A stretch of 64,000 nucleotides of DNA, taken from assembly GCA_038049695.1 (NCBI GenBank), contig CP142459.1:63914001-63978000 (forward strand). Reading direction: 5' to 3'. The DNA is from Cinnamomum chago (lineage: Eukaryota; Streptophyta; Magnoliopsida; Laurales; Lauraceae). Shown one piece after another: positions 49,469 through 62,616 of this stretch; position 1 is the stretch's first letter, and every line of letters begins with the position of its first letter. The position numbers were made by a program, and so were the translations under genes. The notes below the pieces were generated by a model. It had not been told where the DNA came from, did no database searches, and worked only from the letters and a program-made list of their open reading frames with translations.

Positions 49469-49975
49469 TATTTTATTTATTGTGATTTGATATTATTTAA
49501 TCCAATTGTTATTCTCACATGTCCCTCCATCATATTGTTAACTAAGCCCAGACCCGTCACCCACCAACAAGTAAAATAAGGAAAAAAAGCCAAAAAAATC
49601 GTTTTGCAGGATTACCGCCGTATTCATCCGCGGTATTCCTACAATTTCCGGTTTTCCTCCTCTCACAGAGGAGGAAAACTGGAAATTGCGAATTTATGAC
49701 GACGAAAACTGGAAAATGCGAATTTACCGCCCATGCCAGCAGCGGTAAAGCTGCATGAGTGTCCAAATGAAGTCCCAGGACCTTTCCATTTCCAATTAAC
49801 ATAAAGTAGAATGAAAGAATCCACAGTTGCGTTTTTTCTTATAGCCCATATATAGTGAACTCCCATATGATATGAATAGACAGAAAAAAAAATCACACAA
49901 GCTGACTTTGGCAATTGACATAGTTGCTTATATGCACAGAAAATTAGTGATGTGTCGACTACTTGGGCATGTTTG

Positions 49976-50489
49976 TAGGGTTGCAAAAGGAACGGTTCCG
50001 CATCGGAACCATAGTGGGCCCAGACACGTTTCTAAATAACGGTTCCGGATCCGGTCTTGACTCGGAACGTGTTTAGTTGGTTCTAGACCCGGCACCGATA
50101 AGAAAACCCAGATCCGGGTCCACCTAGAGGACTGGAATCTAGTTCCAAAATTGATTTTAATTTATATTCTTCCTTCATTTTTGTTAAAATAAGCATATCA
50201 TTTAGCTTATAACGGTGCGCCAAATTCTACTACCTCTAATATTGCATATAAAAATGTCCAAAAAAAAGTTGATTTTGAGGTACAATTTGCAATATCAAAC
50301 GCTCATAAGCCGGGTCCTGGGTCCACATGTCGGAACCCGTTTGGACACGGACCCGTTTATCAATCGGAACCTAAATTAGGTTACGGACCCGGACACGTTT
50401 ATGAATAATCGGAACGTAAAATAGGTTCCCGACCCGGTTTTTTTACAGGTCGGATCTTTCGGGTAATCGGATACCCGTTTGCAGCCCTA
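49976..50489. mobile_element. hAT-type MITE, unit 19 copy
   Basis: 514 bp, shortened by loss of a 'ggttcc' hexamer. Confidence 0.78.
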
Positions 50490-51328
50490 CAAGTCTGCGA
50501 GTATAGGCTTTTTTTTTTTTTTTTGTCCAGTTGAAATGACGGTTTCGCTGGTTTCACGTATATTCTCAACCGTAGATATTAAGATCTTTGGTTTTTTACG
50601 GTAACAATTATGCACCCTGTATAGTAGAATCAATAATTTCGTAGAACCCAAGATACATTTAGTTTGGAAATTTCTCCGAAAATATAGGTCGTGCATGGCC
50701 ATGAGATTGTTAAACACATATATAATTGTCATGGGCTGCATTCTCACTTTAAGACCAGCAAAAACGTTGTTCAATGCATGGGTTAAATAATATATGAAAT
50801 AAGAAAGAGAGGGTTAAATGATCATAACAGAATGGTGAGTCAAATGTATGTTGACTGTAACGAAAATAGATAGACAGCTGTGAAAAGCTGTCTCAGAATG
50901 ACTCTCCTCTCTTTTTAGGCGATTTTAACGGGAAACTCCCCATATATAGGATTCCTGCTGACCAAAAAGGCCAGACACAAGTTAGCCCTAGCTAGCGCAA
51001 GCCTTTGAGAGTCCTTTTCGCCAACTCAGATGGGCCTACTCGGGAGACGGAGAGTGGTCTAGTTAGGACTAGATCAACTTGCTTAACGTATAATCATCCT
51101 AAATTGAGACAAGCATGCCCTTACTGAATCGATTTTTCCGTGTTCTGTCCATCTTGTACTTGGTTTGAGAGAGCCCATTCCGCTTCTACCTATTCCATAG
51201 TGAAACCCACTCGTCACCTGCAAGGATCCGATCCAAAACGCCCAGATGTTGCTGATTTTTTTAAGTAGGATTTAGTCACGAGTGGACACAGCCCTATTCG
51301 TCGACTTCTCACTCACGAACTATTTCAT

Positions 51329-51771
51329 ATTTGGTAAGCTTACTTTACCAGTTAAATAAAGTGAAGGGCTAATATGAGGGACTTTAAAAAGAGAGGGTCA
51401 AATAAAAAAAAATATTAGGTTTCGAATACCATCTCTTCCATGAAAAAAAATGTTAAAAGGACACTCTCTCATGCAAGATAATGATAAAAAAAAAAAGACT
51501 AGGGGTGTTCATTGAAGAGGTAGGGCTATTCCGAGGAATGCCCAACAGCCACTTCTAAACGAGAAGCCTTAACCTGGCCCAAGCATGAGTCACGCCTGAA
51601 GTATTTGGCCCGAACCCAAGCCGCATGGAAATGATGAAGCCCGAGCCCGGCCTATAGAGAAAAAAATTTAGCTTCTTACCAAGTCCTAAGCCAACACAGC
51701 TGTTCTGGTCACCTTCTCTTTGAGGTCATGGGCTTGAGTCCCCGCATTGCTGCTCCCTCCCTCCCTCCCTC

Positions 51772-51812
<41 letters not shown>

Positions 51813-52102
51813 TATATGTTTGGGCGGGACGGGAATATCGGCTTTCAAGCACTAAGTGTAAATAAATAATAAATAATAAAAAGAAACCGAGCACGGCATA
51901 TCTATTAATAATTGAACCCCATGCCCAAAGCCCAATCCTTGAGATCCCATAAAAAATTAAAAAAAATAATAATAAATACTCCACTTTTTAACAGAGAAAA
52001 TAAAAATGCTACTCTCACCTTTTGATTCTACTACTCCCTTACTTTTGTTCTATCTTATATTGACCTGTTACTCAACTTCACCGGTAAAGTAAATTTACGA
52101 TT
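51329..52102. mobile_element. TIR element D, unit 19 copy
   Basis: 774 bp; long (TA)n tract. Confidence 0.58.
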
Positions 52103-52610
52103 TATTTCATTTATTGTGATTTGATATTATTTAATCCAATTGTTATTCACACATGTCCCTCCATCATATTGTGAACTAAGCCCAGACCCGTCACCCACCA
52201 ACAAGTAAAATAAGGAAAAAAAGCCAAAAAAATCGTTTTGCAGGATTGCCGCCGTATTCATCCGCGGTATTCCTACAATTTCCGGTTTTCCTCCTCTCAC
52301 AGAGGAGGAAAACTGGAAATTGCGAATTTATGACCACGAAAACTGTAAAATGCGAATTTACCGCCCATGCCAGCAGCGGTAAAGCTGCATGAGTGTCCAA
52401 ATGAAGTCACAGGACCTTTCCATTTCCAATTAACATAAAGTAGAATGAAAGAATGCACAGTTGCGTTTTTTCTTATAGCCCATATATAGTGAACTCCCAT
52501 ATGATATGAATAGACAGAAAAAAAAAATCACACAAGCTGACTTTGGCAATTGACATAGTTGCTTATATGCACAGAAAATCAGTGATGTGTCGACTACTAG
52601 GGCATGTTTG

Positions 52611-53129
52611 TAGGGTTGCAAAAGGAACGGTTCCGCATCGGAACCATAGTGGGCCCGGACACGTTTCTAAATAACGGTTCCGGTTCCGGATCCGGTCTTG
52701 ACTCGGAACGTGTTTAGTTGGTTCTAGACCCGGCACCGATAGGAAAACCCAGATCCGGGTCCACCTAAAGGACTGGAATCTAGTTCCAAAATTGATTTTA
52801 ATTTATATTTTTCCTTCATTTTTGTTAAAATAAGCATATCATTTAGCTTATAACGGTGCGTCAAATTCTACTACCTCTAATATTGCATATAAAAATGTCC
52901 AAAAAAAGTCGATTTTCAGGTACAATTTCCAATATCAAACGCTCATAATCCGGGTCCTGGTTCCACATGTCGGAACCCGTTTGGACACGGACCCGTTTAT
53001 CAATCGGAACCTAAATTAGGTTACGGACCCGGACACGTTTATGAATAATCGGAACGTAAAATAGGTTCCCGACCCGGTTTTTTTACAGGTCGGATCTTTC
53101 GGGTAATCGGATACCCGTTTGCAGCCCTA
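52611..53129. mobile_element. hAT-type MITE, unit 20 copy
   Basis: 519 bp; a cluster of private changes near 52911-52965. Confidence 0.78.
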
Positions 53130-53971
53130 CAAGTCTGCGAGTATAGGCTTTTTTTTTCTTTTTTTTTGTCCAGTTGAAATGACGGTTTCGCTGGTTTCAC
53201 GTTTATTCTCAATCGTAGATATTAAGATCTTTGGTTTTTTACGGTAACAATTATGCACCCTGTATAGTAGAATCAATAATTTCGTAGAACCCAAGATACA
53301 TTTAGTTTGGAAATTTCTCCGAAAATATAGGTCGTGCATGGCCATGAGATTGTTAAACACATATATAATTGTCATGGGCTGCATTCTCACTTTAAGACCA
53401 GCAAAAACGTTGTTCAATGCATGGATTAAATAATATATGAAATAAGAAAGAGAGGGTTAAATGATCATAACAGAATGGTGAGTCAAATATATGTCGACTG
53501 TATCGAAAATAGATAGACAGCTGTCAAAAGCTGTCTCAGAATGTCTCTCCTCTCTTTTTAGGCGATTTTAACGGGAAACTCCCCATATATAGGATTCCTG
53601 CTGACCAAAAAGGCCAGACACAAGTTAGCCCTAGCTAGCGCAAGCCTTTGAGAGTCCTTTTCGCCAACTCAGATGGGCCTACTCGGGAGACGTAGAGTGG
53701 TCTAGTTAGGACTAGATCAACTTGCTTAACGTATAATCATCCTAAATTGAAACAAGCATGCCCTTACTGAATCGATTTTTCCGTGTTCTGTCCATCTTGT
53801 ACTTGGTTTGAGAGAGCCCATTCCGCTTCAACCTATTCCATAGTGAAACCCAATCGTCACCTGCAAGGATTCGATCCAAAATGCCCAGATGTTGCTGATT
53901 TTTTTAAGTAGGATTTAGTCACGAGTGGACACAGCCCTATTCGTCGACTTCTCACTCACGAACTATTTCAT

Positions 53972-54725
53972 ATTTGGTAAGCTTACTTTACCAGTTAAGT
54001 AAAGTGAAGGGCTAATATGAGGGACTTTAAAAAGAGAGGGTCAAATAAAAAAAATATTAGGTTTCGAATAACATCTCTTCCATGAAAAAAAAATGTTAAA
54101 AGGACACTCACTCATGCAAGATAATGATAAAAAAAAAAAAAAACTAGGGGTGTTCATTGAAGAGGTAGGGCTATTCCAAGGAATGCCCAACAGCCACTTC
54201 TAAACTAGAAGCCTTAACCTGGCCCAAGCATGAGTCACGCCTGAAGTTTTTGGCCCGAACCCAAGCCGCATGGAAATGATGAAGCCCGAGCCCGGCCTAT
54301 AGAAAAAAAAATTTAGCTTCTTACCAAGTCCTAAGCCAACACAGCTGCTCTGGTCACCTTCTCTTTGAGGTCATGGGCTTGAGTCCCCGCATTGCGGCTC
54401 CCTCCCTCCCTCACAAATATATATATATATATAAATATATATGTTTGGGCGGGACGGGAATATCGGCTTTCAAGCACTAAGTGTAAATAAATAATAAATA
54501 ATAAAAAGAAACCGAGCACGGCTTATCTATTAATAATTGAACCCCATGCCCAAAGCCCAATCCTTGAGCTCCCATAAAAAATTAAAAAAAAAAAAAAAAT
54601 ACTCCACTTTTTAACAGAGAAAATAAAAATGCTACTCTCACCTTTCGATTCTACTACTCCCTTACTTTTGTTCTATCTTATATTGACCTGTTACTCAACT
54701 TCCCCGGTAAAGTAAATTTACGATT
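53972..54725. mobile_element. TIR element D, unit 20 copy
   Basis: 754 bp; only three CCC runs in the pyrimidine tract. Confidence 0.58.
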
Positions 54726-55231
54726 TATTTCATTTATTGTGATTTGATATTATTTAATCCAATTTTTATTCACACATGTCCCTCCATCATTTTGTGAACT
54801 AAGCCCAGACCCGTCACCCACCAACAAGTAAAATAAGAAAAAAAGGCCAAAAAAATTGTTTTGCAGGATTGCCGCCGTATTCATCCGCGGTATTTCTACA
54901 ATTTCCGGTTTTCCTCCTCTCACAGAGGAGGAAAACTGGAAATTGCGAATTTATGACGACGAAAACTGGAAAATGCGAATTTACCGCCCAAGCCAGCAGC
55001 GGTAAAGCTGCATGAGTGTCCAAATGAAGTCCCAGGACCTTTCCATTTCCAATTAACATAAAGTAGAATGAAAGAATCCACAGTTGCGTTTTTTCTTATA
55101 GCCCATATATAGTGAACTCCCATATGATATGAATAAACAGAAAAAAAATCACACAAGCTGACTTTGGCAATTGACATAGTTGCTTATATGCACAGAAAAT
55201 CAGTGATGTGTCGACTACTAGGGCATGTTTG

Positions 55232-55750
55232 TAGGGTTGCAAAAGGAACGGTTCCGCATCGGAACCATAGTGGGCCCGGACACGTTTCTAAATAACGGTT
55301 CCGGTTCCGGATCCGGTCTTGACTCGGAACGTGTTTCGTTGGTTCTAGACCGGGCACCGATAGGAAAACCCAGATCCGGGTCCACCTAGAGGACTGGAAT
55401 CTAGTTCCAAAATTGATTTTAATTTATATTTTTCCTTCATTTTTGTTAAAATAAGCATATCATTTAACTTATAACGGTGCGTCAAATTCTACTACCTCTA
55501 ATATTGCATATAAAAATGTCCAAAAAAAGTTGATTTTGAGGTACAATTTGCAATTTCAAACGCTCATAAGCCGGGTCCTGGGTCCACATGTCGGAACCCG
55601 TTTGGACACGGACCCGTTTATCAATCGGAACCTAAATTAGGTTACGGACCCGGACACGTTTATGAATAATCGGAACGTAAAATAGGTTCCCGACCCGGTT
55701 TTTTTACAGGTCGGATCTTTCGGGTAATCGGATACCCGTTTGCAGCCCTA
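55232..55750. mobile_element. hAT-type MITE, unit 21 copy
   Basis: 519 bp; carries 'gtgtttcgttgg'. Confidence 0.78.
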
Positions 55751-56592
55751 CAAGTCTGCGAGTATAGGCTTTTTTTTTCTTTTTTTTTGTCCAGTTGAAA
55801 TGACGGTTTCGCTGGTTTCACGTTTATTCTCAACCGTAGATATTAAGATCTTTGGTTTTCTACGGTAACAATTATGCACCCTGTATAGTAGAATCAATAA
55901 TTTCGTAGAACCCAAGATACATTTAGTTTGGAAATTTATCCGAAAATATAGGCCGTGCATGGCCATGAGATTGTTAAACACATATATAATTGTCATGGGC
56001 TGCATTCTCACTTTAAGACCAGCAAAAACGTTGTTCAATGCATGGATTAAATAATATATGAAATAAGAAAGAGAGGGTTAAATGATCATAACAGAATGGT
56101 GAGTCAAATATATGCCGACTGTAACGAAAATAGATAGACAGCTGTCAAAAGCTGTCTCAGAATGTCTCTCCTCTCTTTTTAGGCGATTTTAACGGGAAAC
56201 TCCCCATATATAGGATTCCTGCTGACCAAAAAGGCCAGACACAAGTTAGCCCTAGCTAGCGCAAGCCTTTGAGAGTCCTTTTCGCCAACTCAGATGGGCC
56301 TACTCGGGAGACGGAGAGTGGTCTAGTTAGGACTAGATCAACTTGCTTAACGTATAATCATCCTAAATTGAGACAAGCATGCCCTTACTGATTCGATTTT
56401 TCCGTGTTCTGTCCATCTTGTACTTGGTTTGAGAGAGCCCATTCCGCTTCTACCTATTCCATAGTGAAACCCACTCGTCACCTGCAAGGATCCGATCCAA
56501 AATGCCCAGATGTTGCTGATTTTTTTAAGTAGGATTTAGTCACGAGTGGACACAGCCCTATTCTTCGACTTCTCACTCACGAACTATTTCAT

Positions 56593-57347
56593 ATTTGGTA
56601 AGCTTACTTTACCAGTTAAGTAAAGTGAAGGGCTAATATGAGGGACTTTAAAAAGAGAGGGTCAAATAAAAAAAATATTAGGTTTCGAATACCATCTCTT
56701 CCATGAAAAAAAAATGTTAAAAGGACACTCACTCATGCAAGATAATGATAGAAAAAAAAAAAACTAGGGGTGTTCATTGAAGAGGTAGGGCTATTCCGAG
56801 GAATGCCCAACAGCCACTTCTAAACTAGAAGCCTTAACCTGGCCCAAGCATGAGTCACGCCTGAAGTTTTTGGCCCGAACCCAAGCCGCATGGAAATGAT
56901 GAAGCCCGAGCCCGGCCTATAGAAAAAAAAATTTAGCTTCTTACCAAGTCCTAAGCCAACACAGCTGCTCTGGTCACCTTCTCTTTGAGGTCATGGGCTT
57001 GAGTCCCCGCATTGCTGCTCCCTCCCTCCCTCACAAATATATATATATATATAAATATATATGTTTGGGCGGGACGGGAATATCGGCTTTCAAGCACTAA
57101 GTGTAAATAAATAATAAATAATAAAAAGAAACCGAGCACGGCATATCTATTTATAATTGAACCCCATGCCCAAAGCCCAATCCTTGAGCTCCCATAAAAA
57201 ATTAAAAAAATAATAAAAAAATACTCCACTTTTTAACAGAGAAAATAAAAATGCTACTCTCACCTTTCGATTCTACTACTCCCTTACTTTTGTTCTATCT
57301 TATATTGACCTGTTACTCAACTTCACCGGTAAAGTAAATTTACGATT
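56593..57347. mobile_element. TIR element D, unit 21 copy
   Basis: 755 bp; only three CCC runs. Confidence 0.58.
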
Positions 57348-57854
57348 TATTTCATTTATTGTGATTTGATATTATTTAATCCAATTTTTATTCACACATG
57401 TCCCTCCATCATATTGTGAACTAAGCCCAGACCCGTCACCCACCAACAAGTAAAATAAGAAAAAAAAGCCAAAAAAATCGTTTTGCAGGATTGACGCCGT
57501 ATTCATCCGCGGTATTCCTACAATTTCCGGTTTTCCTCCTCTCACAGAGGAGGAAAACGGGAAATTGCGAATTTATGACGACGAAAACTGGAAAATGCGA
57601 ATTTTCCGCCCATGCCAGCAGCGGTAAAGCTGCATGAGTGTCCAAATGAAGTCCCAGGACCTTTCCATTTCCAATTAACATAAAGTAGAATGAAAGAATC
57701 CACAGTTGCGTTTTTTCTTATAGCCCATATATAGTGAACTCCCATATGATATGAATAAACAGAAAAAAAAATCACACAAGCTAACTTTGGCAATTGACAT
57801 AGTTGCTTATATGCACAGAAAATCAGTGATGTGTCGACTACTAGGGCATGTTTG

Positions 57855-58373
57855 TAGGGTTGCAAAAGGAACGGTTCCGCATCGGAACCATAGTGGGCCC
57901 GGACACGTTTCTAAATAACGGTTCCGGTTCCGGATCCGGTCTTGACTCGGAACGTGTTTCGTTGGTTCTAGACCCGGCACCGATAGGAAAACCCAGATCC
58001 GGGTCCACCTAGAGGACTGGAATCTAGTTCCAAAATTGATTTTAATTTATATTTTTCCTTCATTTTTGTTAAAATAAGCATATCATTTAGCTTATAACGG
58101 TGCGTCAAATTCTACAACCTCTAATATTGCATATAAAAATGTCCAAAAAAAGTTGATTTTGAGGTACAATTTGCAATATCAAACGCTAATAAGCCGGGTC
58201 CTGGGTCCACATGTCGGAACCCGTTTGGACACGGACCCGTTTATTAATCGGAACCTAAATTAGGTTACGGACCCGGACACGTTTATGAATAATCGGAACG
58301 TAAAATAGGTTCCCGACCCGGTTTTTTTACAGGTCGGATCTTTCGGGTAATCGGATACACGTTTGCAGCCCTA
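57855..58373. mobile_element. hAT-type MITE, unit 22 copy
   Basis: 519 bp; the right inverted repeat has 'atacacgtttgc'. Confidence 0.78.
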
Positions 58374-59215
58374 CAAGTCTGCGAGTATAGTCTTTTTTTT
58401 TCTTTTTTTTTGTCCAGTTGAAATGACGGTTTCGCTGGTTTCACGTTTATTCTCAACCGTAGATATTAAGATCTTTGGTTTTTTACGGTAACAATTATGC
58501 ACCCTGTATAGTAGAATCAATAATTTCGTAGAACCCAAGATACATTTAGTTTGGAAATTTCTCCGAAAATATAGGTCGTGCATGGCCATGAGATTGTTAA
58601 ACACATATATAATTGTCATGGGCTGCATTCTCACTTTAAGACCAGCAAAAACGTTGTTCAATGCATGGATTAAATAATATATGAAATAAGAAAGAGAGGG
58701 TTAAATGATCATAACAGAATGGTGAGTCAAATATATGTTGACTGTAACGAAAATAGATAGACAGCTGTCAAAAGCTGTCTCAGAATGTCTCTCCTCTCTT
58801 TTTAGGCGATTTTAACGGGAAACTCCCCATATATAGGATTCCTGCTGACCAAAAAGGCCAGACACAAGTTAGCCCTAGCTAGCGCAAGCCTTTGAGAGTC
58901 CTTTTCGCCAACTCAGATGGGCCTACTCGGGAGACGGAGAGTGGTCTAGTTAGGACTAGATCAACTTGCTTAACGTATAATCATCCTAAATTGAGACAAG
59001 CATGCCCTTACTGAATCGATTTTTCCGTGTTCTGTCCATCTTGTACTTGGCTTGAGAGAGCCCATTTCGCTTCTACCTATTCCATAGTGAGACCCACTCG
59101 TCCCCTGCAAGGATCCGATCCAAAATGCCCAGATGTTGCTGATTTTTTTAAGTAGGATTTAGTCACGAGTGGACACAGCCCTATTCGTCGACTTCTCACT
59201 CACGAACTATTTCAT

Positions 59216-59974
59216 ATTTGGTAAGCTTACTTTACCAGTTAAGTAAAGTGAAGGGCTAATATGAGGGACTTTAAAAAGGGAGGGTCAAATAAAAAAAATA
59301 TTAGGTTTCGAATACCATCTCTTCCATGAAAAAAAAATGTTAAAAGGACACTCACTCATGCAAGATAATGATAAAAAAAAGAAAAACTAGGGGTGTTCAT
59401 TGAAGAGGTAGGGCTATTCCGAGGAATGCCCAACAGCCACTTCTAAACTAGAAGCCTTAACCTGGCCCAAGCATGAGTCACGCCTGAAGTTTTTGGCCCG
59501 AACCCAAGCCGCATGGAAATGATGAAGCCCGAGCCCGGCCTATAGAAAAAAAAATTTAGCTTCTTACCAAGTCCTAAGCCAACACAGCTGCTCTGGTCAC
59601 CTTCTCTTTGAGGTCATGGGCTTGATTCCCCGGATTGCTGCTCCCTCCCTCCCTCCCTCACAAATATATATATATATTTAAATATATATGTTTGGGCGGG
59701 ACGGGAATATCGGCTTTCAAGCACTAAGTGTAAATAAATAATAAATAATAAAAAGAAACCGAGCACGGCATATCTATTAATAATTGAACCCCATGCCCAA
59801 AGCCCAATCCTTGAGCTCCCATAAAAAATTAAAAAAATAATAAAAAAATACTCCACTTTTTAACAGAGAAAATAAAAATGCTACTCTCACCTTTTGATTC
59901 TACTACACCCTTACTTTTGTTCTATCTTATATTGACCTGTTACTCAACTTCACCGGTAAAGTAAATTTACGATT
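59216..59974. mobile_element. TIR element D, unit 22 copy
   Basis: 759 bp; private 'tatatttaaatata' near 59667. Confidence 0.58.
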
Positions 59975-60482
59975 TATTTCATTTATTGTGATTTGATATT
60001 ATTTAATCCAATTGTTATTCACACATGTCCCTCCATCATATTGTGAACTAAGCCCAGACCCGTCACCCACCAACAAGTAAAATAAGGAAAAAAAGCCAAA
60101 AAAATTGTTTTGCAGGATTGCCGCCGTATTCATCCGCGGTATTCCTACAATTTCCGGTTTTCCATCTCTCACAGAGGAGGAAAACTGGAAATTGCGAATT
60201 TATGACGACGAAAACTGGAAAATGCGAATTTACCGCCCATGCCAGCAGCGGTAAAGCTGCATGAGTGTCCAAATGAAGTCCCAGGACCTTTCCATTTCCA
60301 ATTAACATAAAGTAGAATGAAAGAATCCACAGTTGCGTTTTTTCTTATAGCCCATATATAGTGAACTCCCATATGATATGAATAGACAGAAAAAAAAAAT
60401 CACACAAGCTGACTTTGGCAATTGACATAGTTGCTTATATGCACAGAAAATCAGTGATGTGTCGACTACTAGGGCATGTTTG

Positions 60483-61001
60483 TAGGGTTGCAAAAGGAAC
60501 GGTTCCGCATCGGAACCATAGTGGGCCCGGACACGTTTCTAAATAACGGTCCCGGTTCCAGATCCGGTCTTGACTCGGAACGTGTTTAGTTGGTTCTAGA
60601 CCCGGCACCGATAGGAAAACCCAGATCCAGGTCCACCTAGAGGACTGGAATCTAGTTTCAAAATTGATTTTAATTTATATTTTTTACTTCATTTTTGTAA
60701 AAATAAGCATATCATTTAGCTTATAACGGTGCGTCAAATTCCACTACCTCTAATATTGCATGTAAAAATGTCCAAAAAAGTTGATTTTGAGGTACAATTT
60801 GCAATATCAAACGCTCATAAGCCGGGTCCTGGGTCCACATGTCGGAACCCGTTTGGACACGGACCCGTTTATCAATCGGAACCTAAATTAGGTTACGGAC
60901 CCGGACAAGTTTATGAATAATCGGAACGTAAAATAGGTTCCCGACCCGGTTTTTTTACAGGTCGGATCTTTCGGGTAATCGGATACCCGTTTGCAGCCCT
61001 A
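60483..61001. mobile_element. hAT-type MITE, unit 23 copy
   Basis: 519 bp; the most diverged interior, with changes at 60549-60780 ('ggtcccggttccag', 'ttttttacttc', 'gcatgtaaaaatg'). Confidence 0.78.
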
Positions 61002-61843
61002 CAAGTCTGCGAGTATAGGCTTTTTTTTTTCTTTTTTTTGTCCAGTTGAAATGACGGTTTCGCTGGTTTCACGTTTATTCTCAACCGTAGATATTAAGAT
61101 CTTTGGTTTTTTACGGTAACAATTATGCACCCTGTATAGTAGAATCAATAATTTCGTAGAACCCAAGATACATTTAGTTTGGAAATTTCTCCGAAAATAT
61201 AGGTCGTGCATGGCCATGAGATTGTTAAAGACATATATAATTGTCATGGGCTGCATTCTCACTTTAAGACCAGCAAAAACGTTGTTCAATGCATGGTTTA
61301 AATAATATATGAAATAAGAAAGAGAGGGTTAAATGATCATAACAGAATGGTGAGTCAAATATATGTTGACTGTAACGAAAATAGATAGACAGCTGTCAAA
61401 AGCTGTCTCAGAAAGTCTCTCCTCTCTTTTTAGGCGATTTTAAAGGGAAACTTCCCATATATAGGATTCCTGCTGACCAAAAAGGCCAGACACAAGTTAG
61501 CCCTAGCTAGCGCAAGCCTTTGAGAGTCCTTTTCGCCAACTCAGATGGGCCTACTCGGGAGACGGAGAGTGGTCTAGTTAGGACTAGATCAACTTGCTTA
61601 ACGTATAATCATCCTAAATTGAGACAAGCATGCCCTTACTGAATCGATTTTTCCGTGTTCTGTCCATCTTGTACTTGGTTTGAGAGAGCCCATTCCGCTT
61701 CTACCTATTCCATAGTGAAACCCACTCGTCACCTGCAAGGATCCGATCCAAAATGCCCAGATGTTGCTGATTTTTTTAAGTAGGATTTAGTCACGAGTGG
61801 ACACAGCCCTATTCGTCGACTTCTCACTCACGAACTATTTCAT

Positions 61844-62596
61844 ATTTGGTAAGCTTACTTTACCAGTTAAGTAAAGTGAAGGGCTAATATGAGGGACTTT
61901 AAAAAGAGAGGGTCAAATAAAAAAAATATTAGGTTTCGAATACCATCTCTTCCATGAAAAAAAATGTTAAAAGGACACTCACTCATGCACGATAATGTAA
62001 AAAAAAAAAAAATAGGGGTGTTCATTGAAGAGGTAGGGCTATTCCGAGGAATGCCCAACAGCCACTTCTAAACTAGAAGCCTTAACCTGGCCCAAGCATG
62101 AGTCACGCCTGAAGTTTTTGGCCCGAACCCAGGCCGCATGGAAATGATGAAGCCCGAGCCCGGCCTATAGAAAAAAAATTTAGCTTCTTACCAAGTCCTA
62201 AGCCAACACAGCTGCTCTGGTCACCTTCTCTTTGAGGTCATGGGCTTGAGTCCCCGCATTGCTGCTCCCTCCCTCCCTCCCTCACAAATATATATATATG
62301 TAAATATATATGTTTGGGTGGGACGGGAATATCGGCTTTCAAGCACTAAGTGTAAATAAATAATAAATAATAAAAAGAAACCGAGCACGGCATATCTATT
62401 AATAATTGAACCCCATGCCCAAAGCCCAATCCTTGAGCTCCCATAAAAAATTAAAAAAATAATAAATAAATACTCCACTTTTTAACAGAGAAAATAAAAA
62501 TGCTACTCTCACCTTTTGATTCTACTACTCCCTTACTTTTGTTCTATCTTATATTGACCTGTTACTCAACTTCACCGGTAAAGTAAATTTACGATT
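61844..62596. mobile_element. TIR element D, unit 23 copy
   Basis: 753 bp; (TA)n broken by a G ('atatgtaaata') near 62295. Confidence 0.58.
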
Positions 62597-62616
62597 TATT
62601 TCATTTATTGTGATTT

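Larger units (their letters stand above)
46858..49488. repeat. Satellite unit 18 (2631 bp)
   Basis: The hairpin arm carries 'gaggatgaaaa' (near 47037), adding a mismatch. The right copy of the flanking repeat of the TIR element is mutated to 'tattttat' near 49469. Confidence 0.95.
49489..52122. repeat. Satellite unit 19 (2634 bp)
   Basis: Lost one 'ggttcc' hexamer inside the MITE (near 50041). It has a long (TA)n tract near 51776-51808. 'tgcgccaaattc' near 50215 recalls units 9 and 11. Confidence 0.95.
52123..54745. repeat. Satellite unit 20 (2623 bp)
   Basis: First unit of the right-hand subfamily. Its poly(T) tract is broken by one C near 53158, with 'atgcatggatt' near 53418 and 'cactcactcatg' near 54106. 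Confidence 0.95.
54746..57367. repeat. Satellite unit 21 (2622 bp)
   Basis: Right-hand subfamily. It shares 'gtgtttcgttgg' (near 55331) with unit 22. Its (CCCT)n tract is short, with only three CCC runs near 57020. Confidence 0.95.
57368..59994. repeat. Satellite unit 22 (2627 bp)
   Basis: Right-hand subfamily, with 'gtgtttcgttgg' near 57953. The hairpin arm has a private change, 'aaaacgggaaattg', near 57554. Confidence 0.95.
59995..62616. repeat. Satellite unit 23 (2622 bp)
   Basis: Right-hand subfamily. 'tttccatctctcac' in the hairpin arm (near 60158) is shared only with unit 24. Confidence 0.95.

Noticed and set aside
55330-55360. CENP-B-box-like 'ttcgttgg...ccggg' in units 21-22
   Set aside because: The required A and CGGG positions of the 17-bp box do not align, the variant is in only two units, and the CENP-B box is not an established plant centromere feature.
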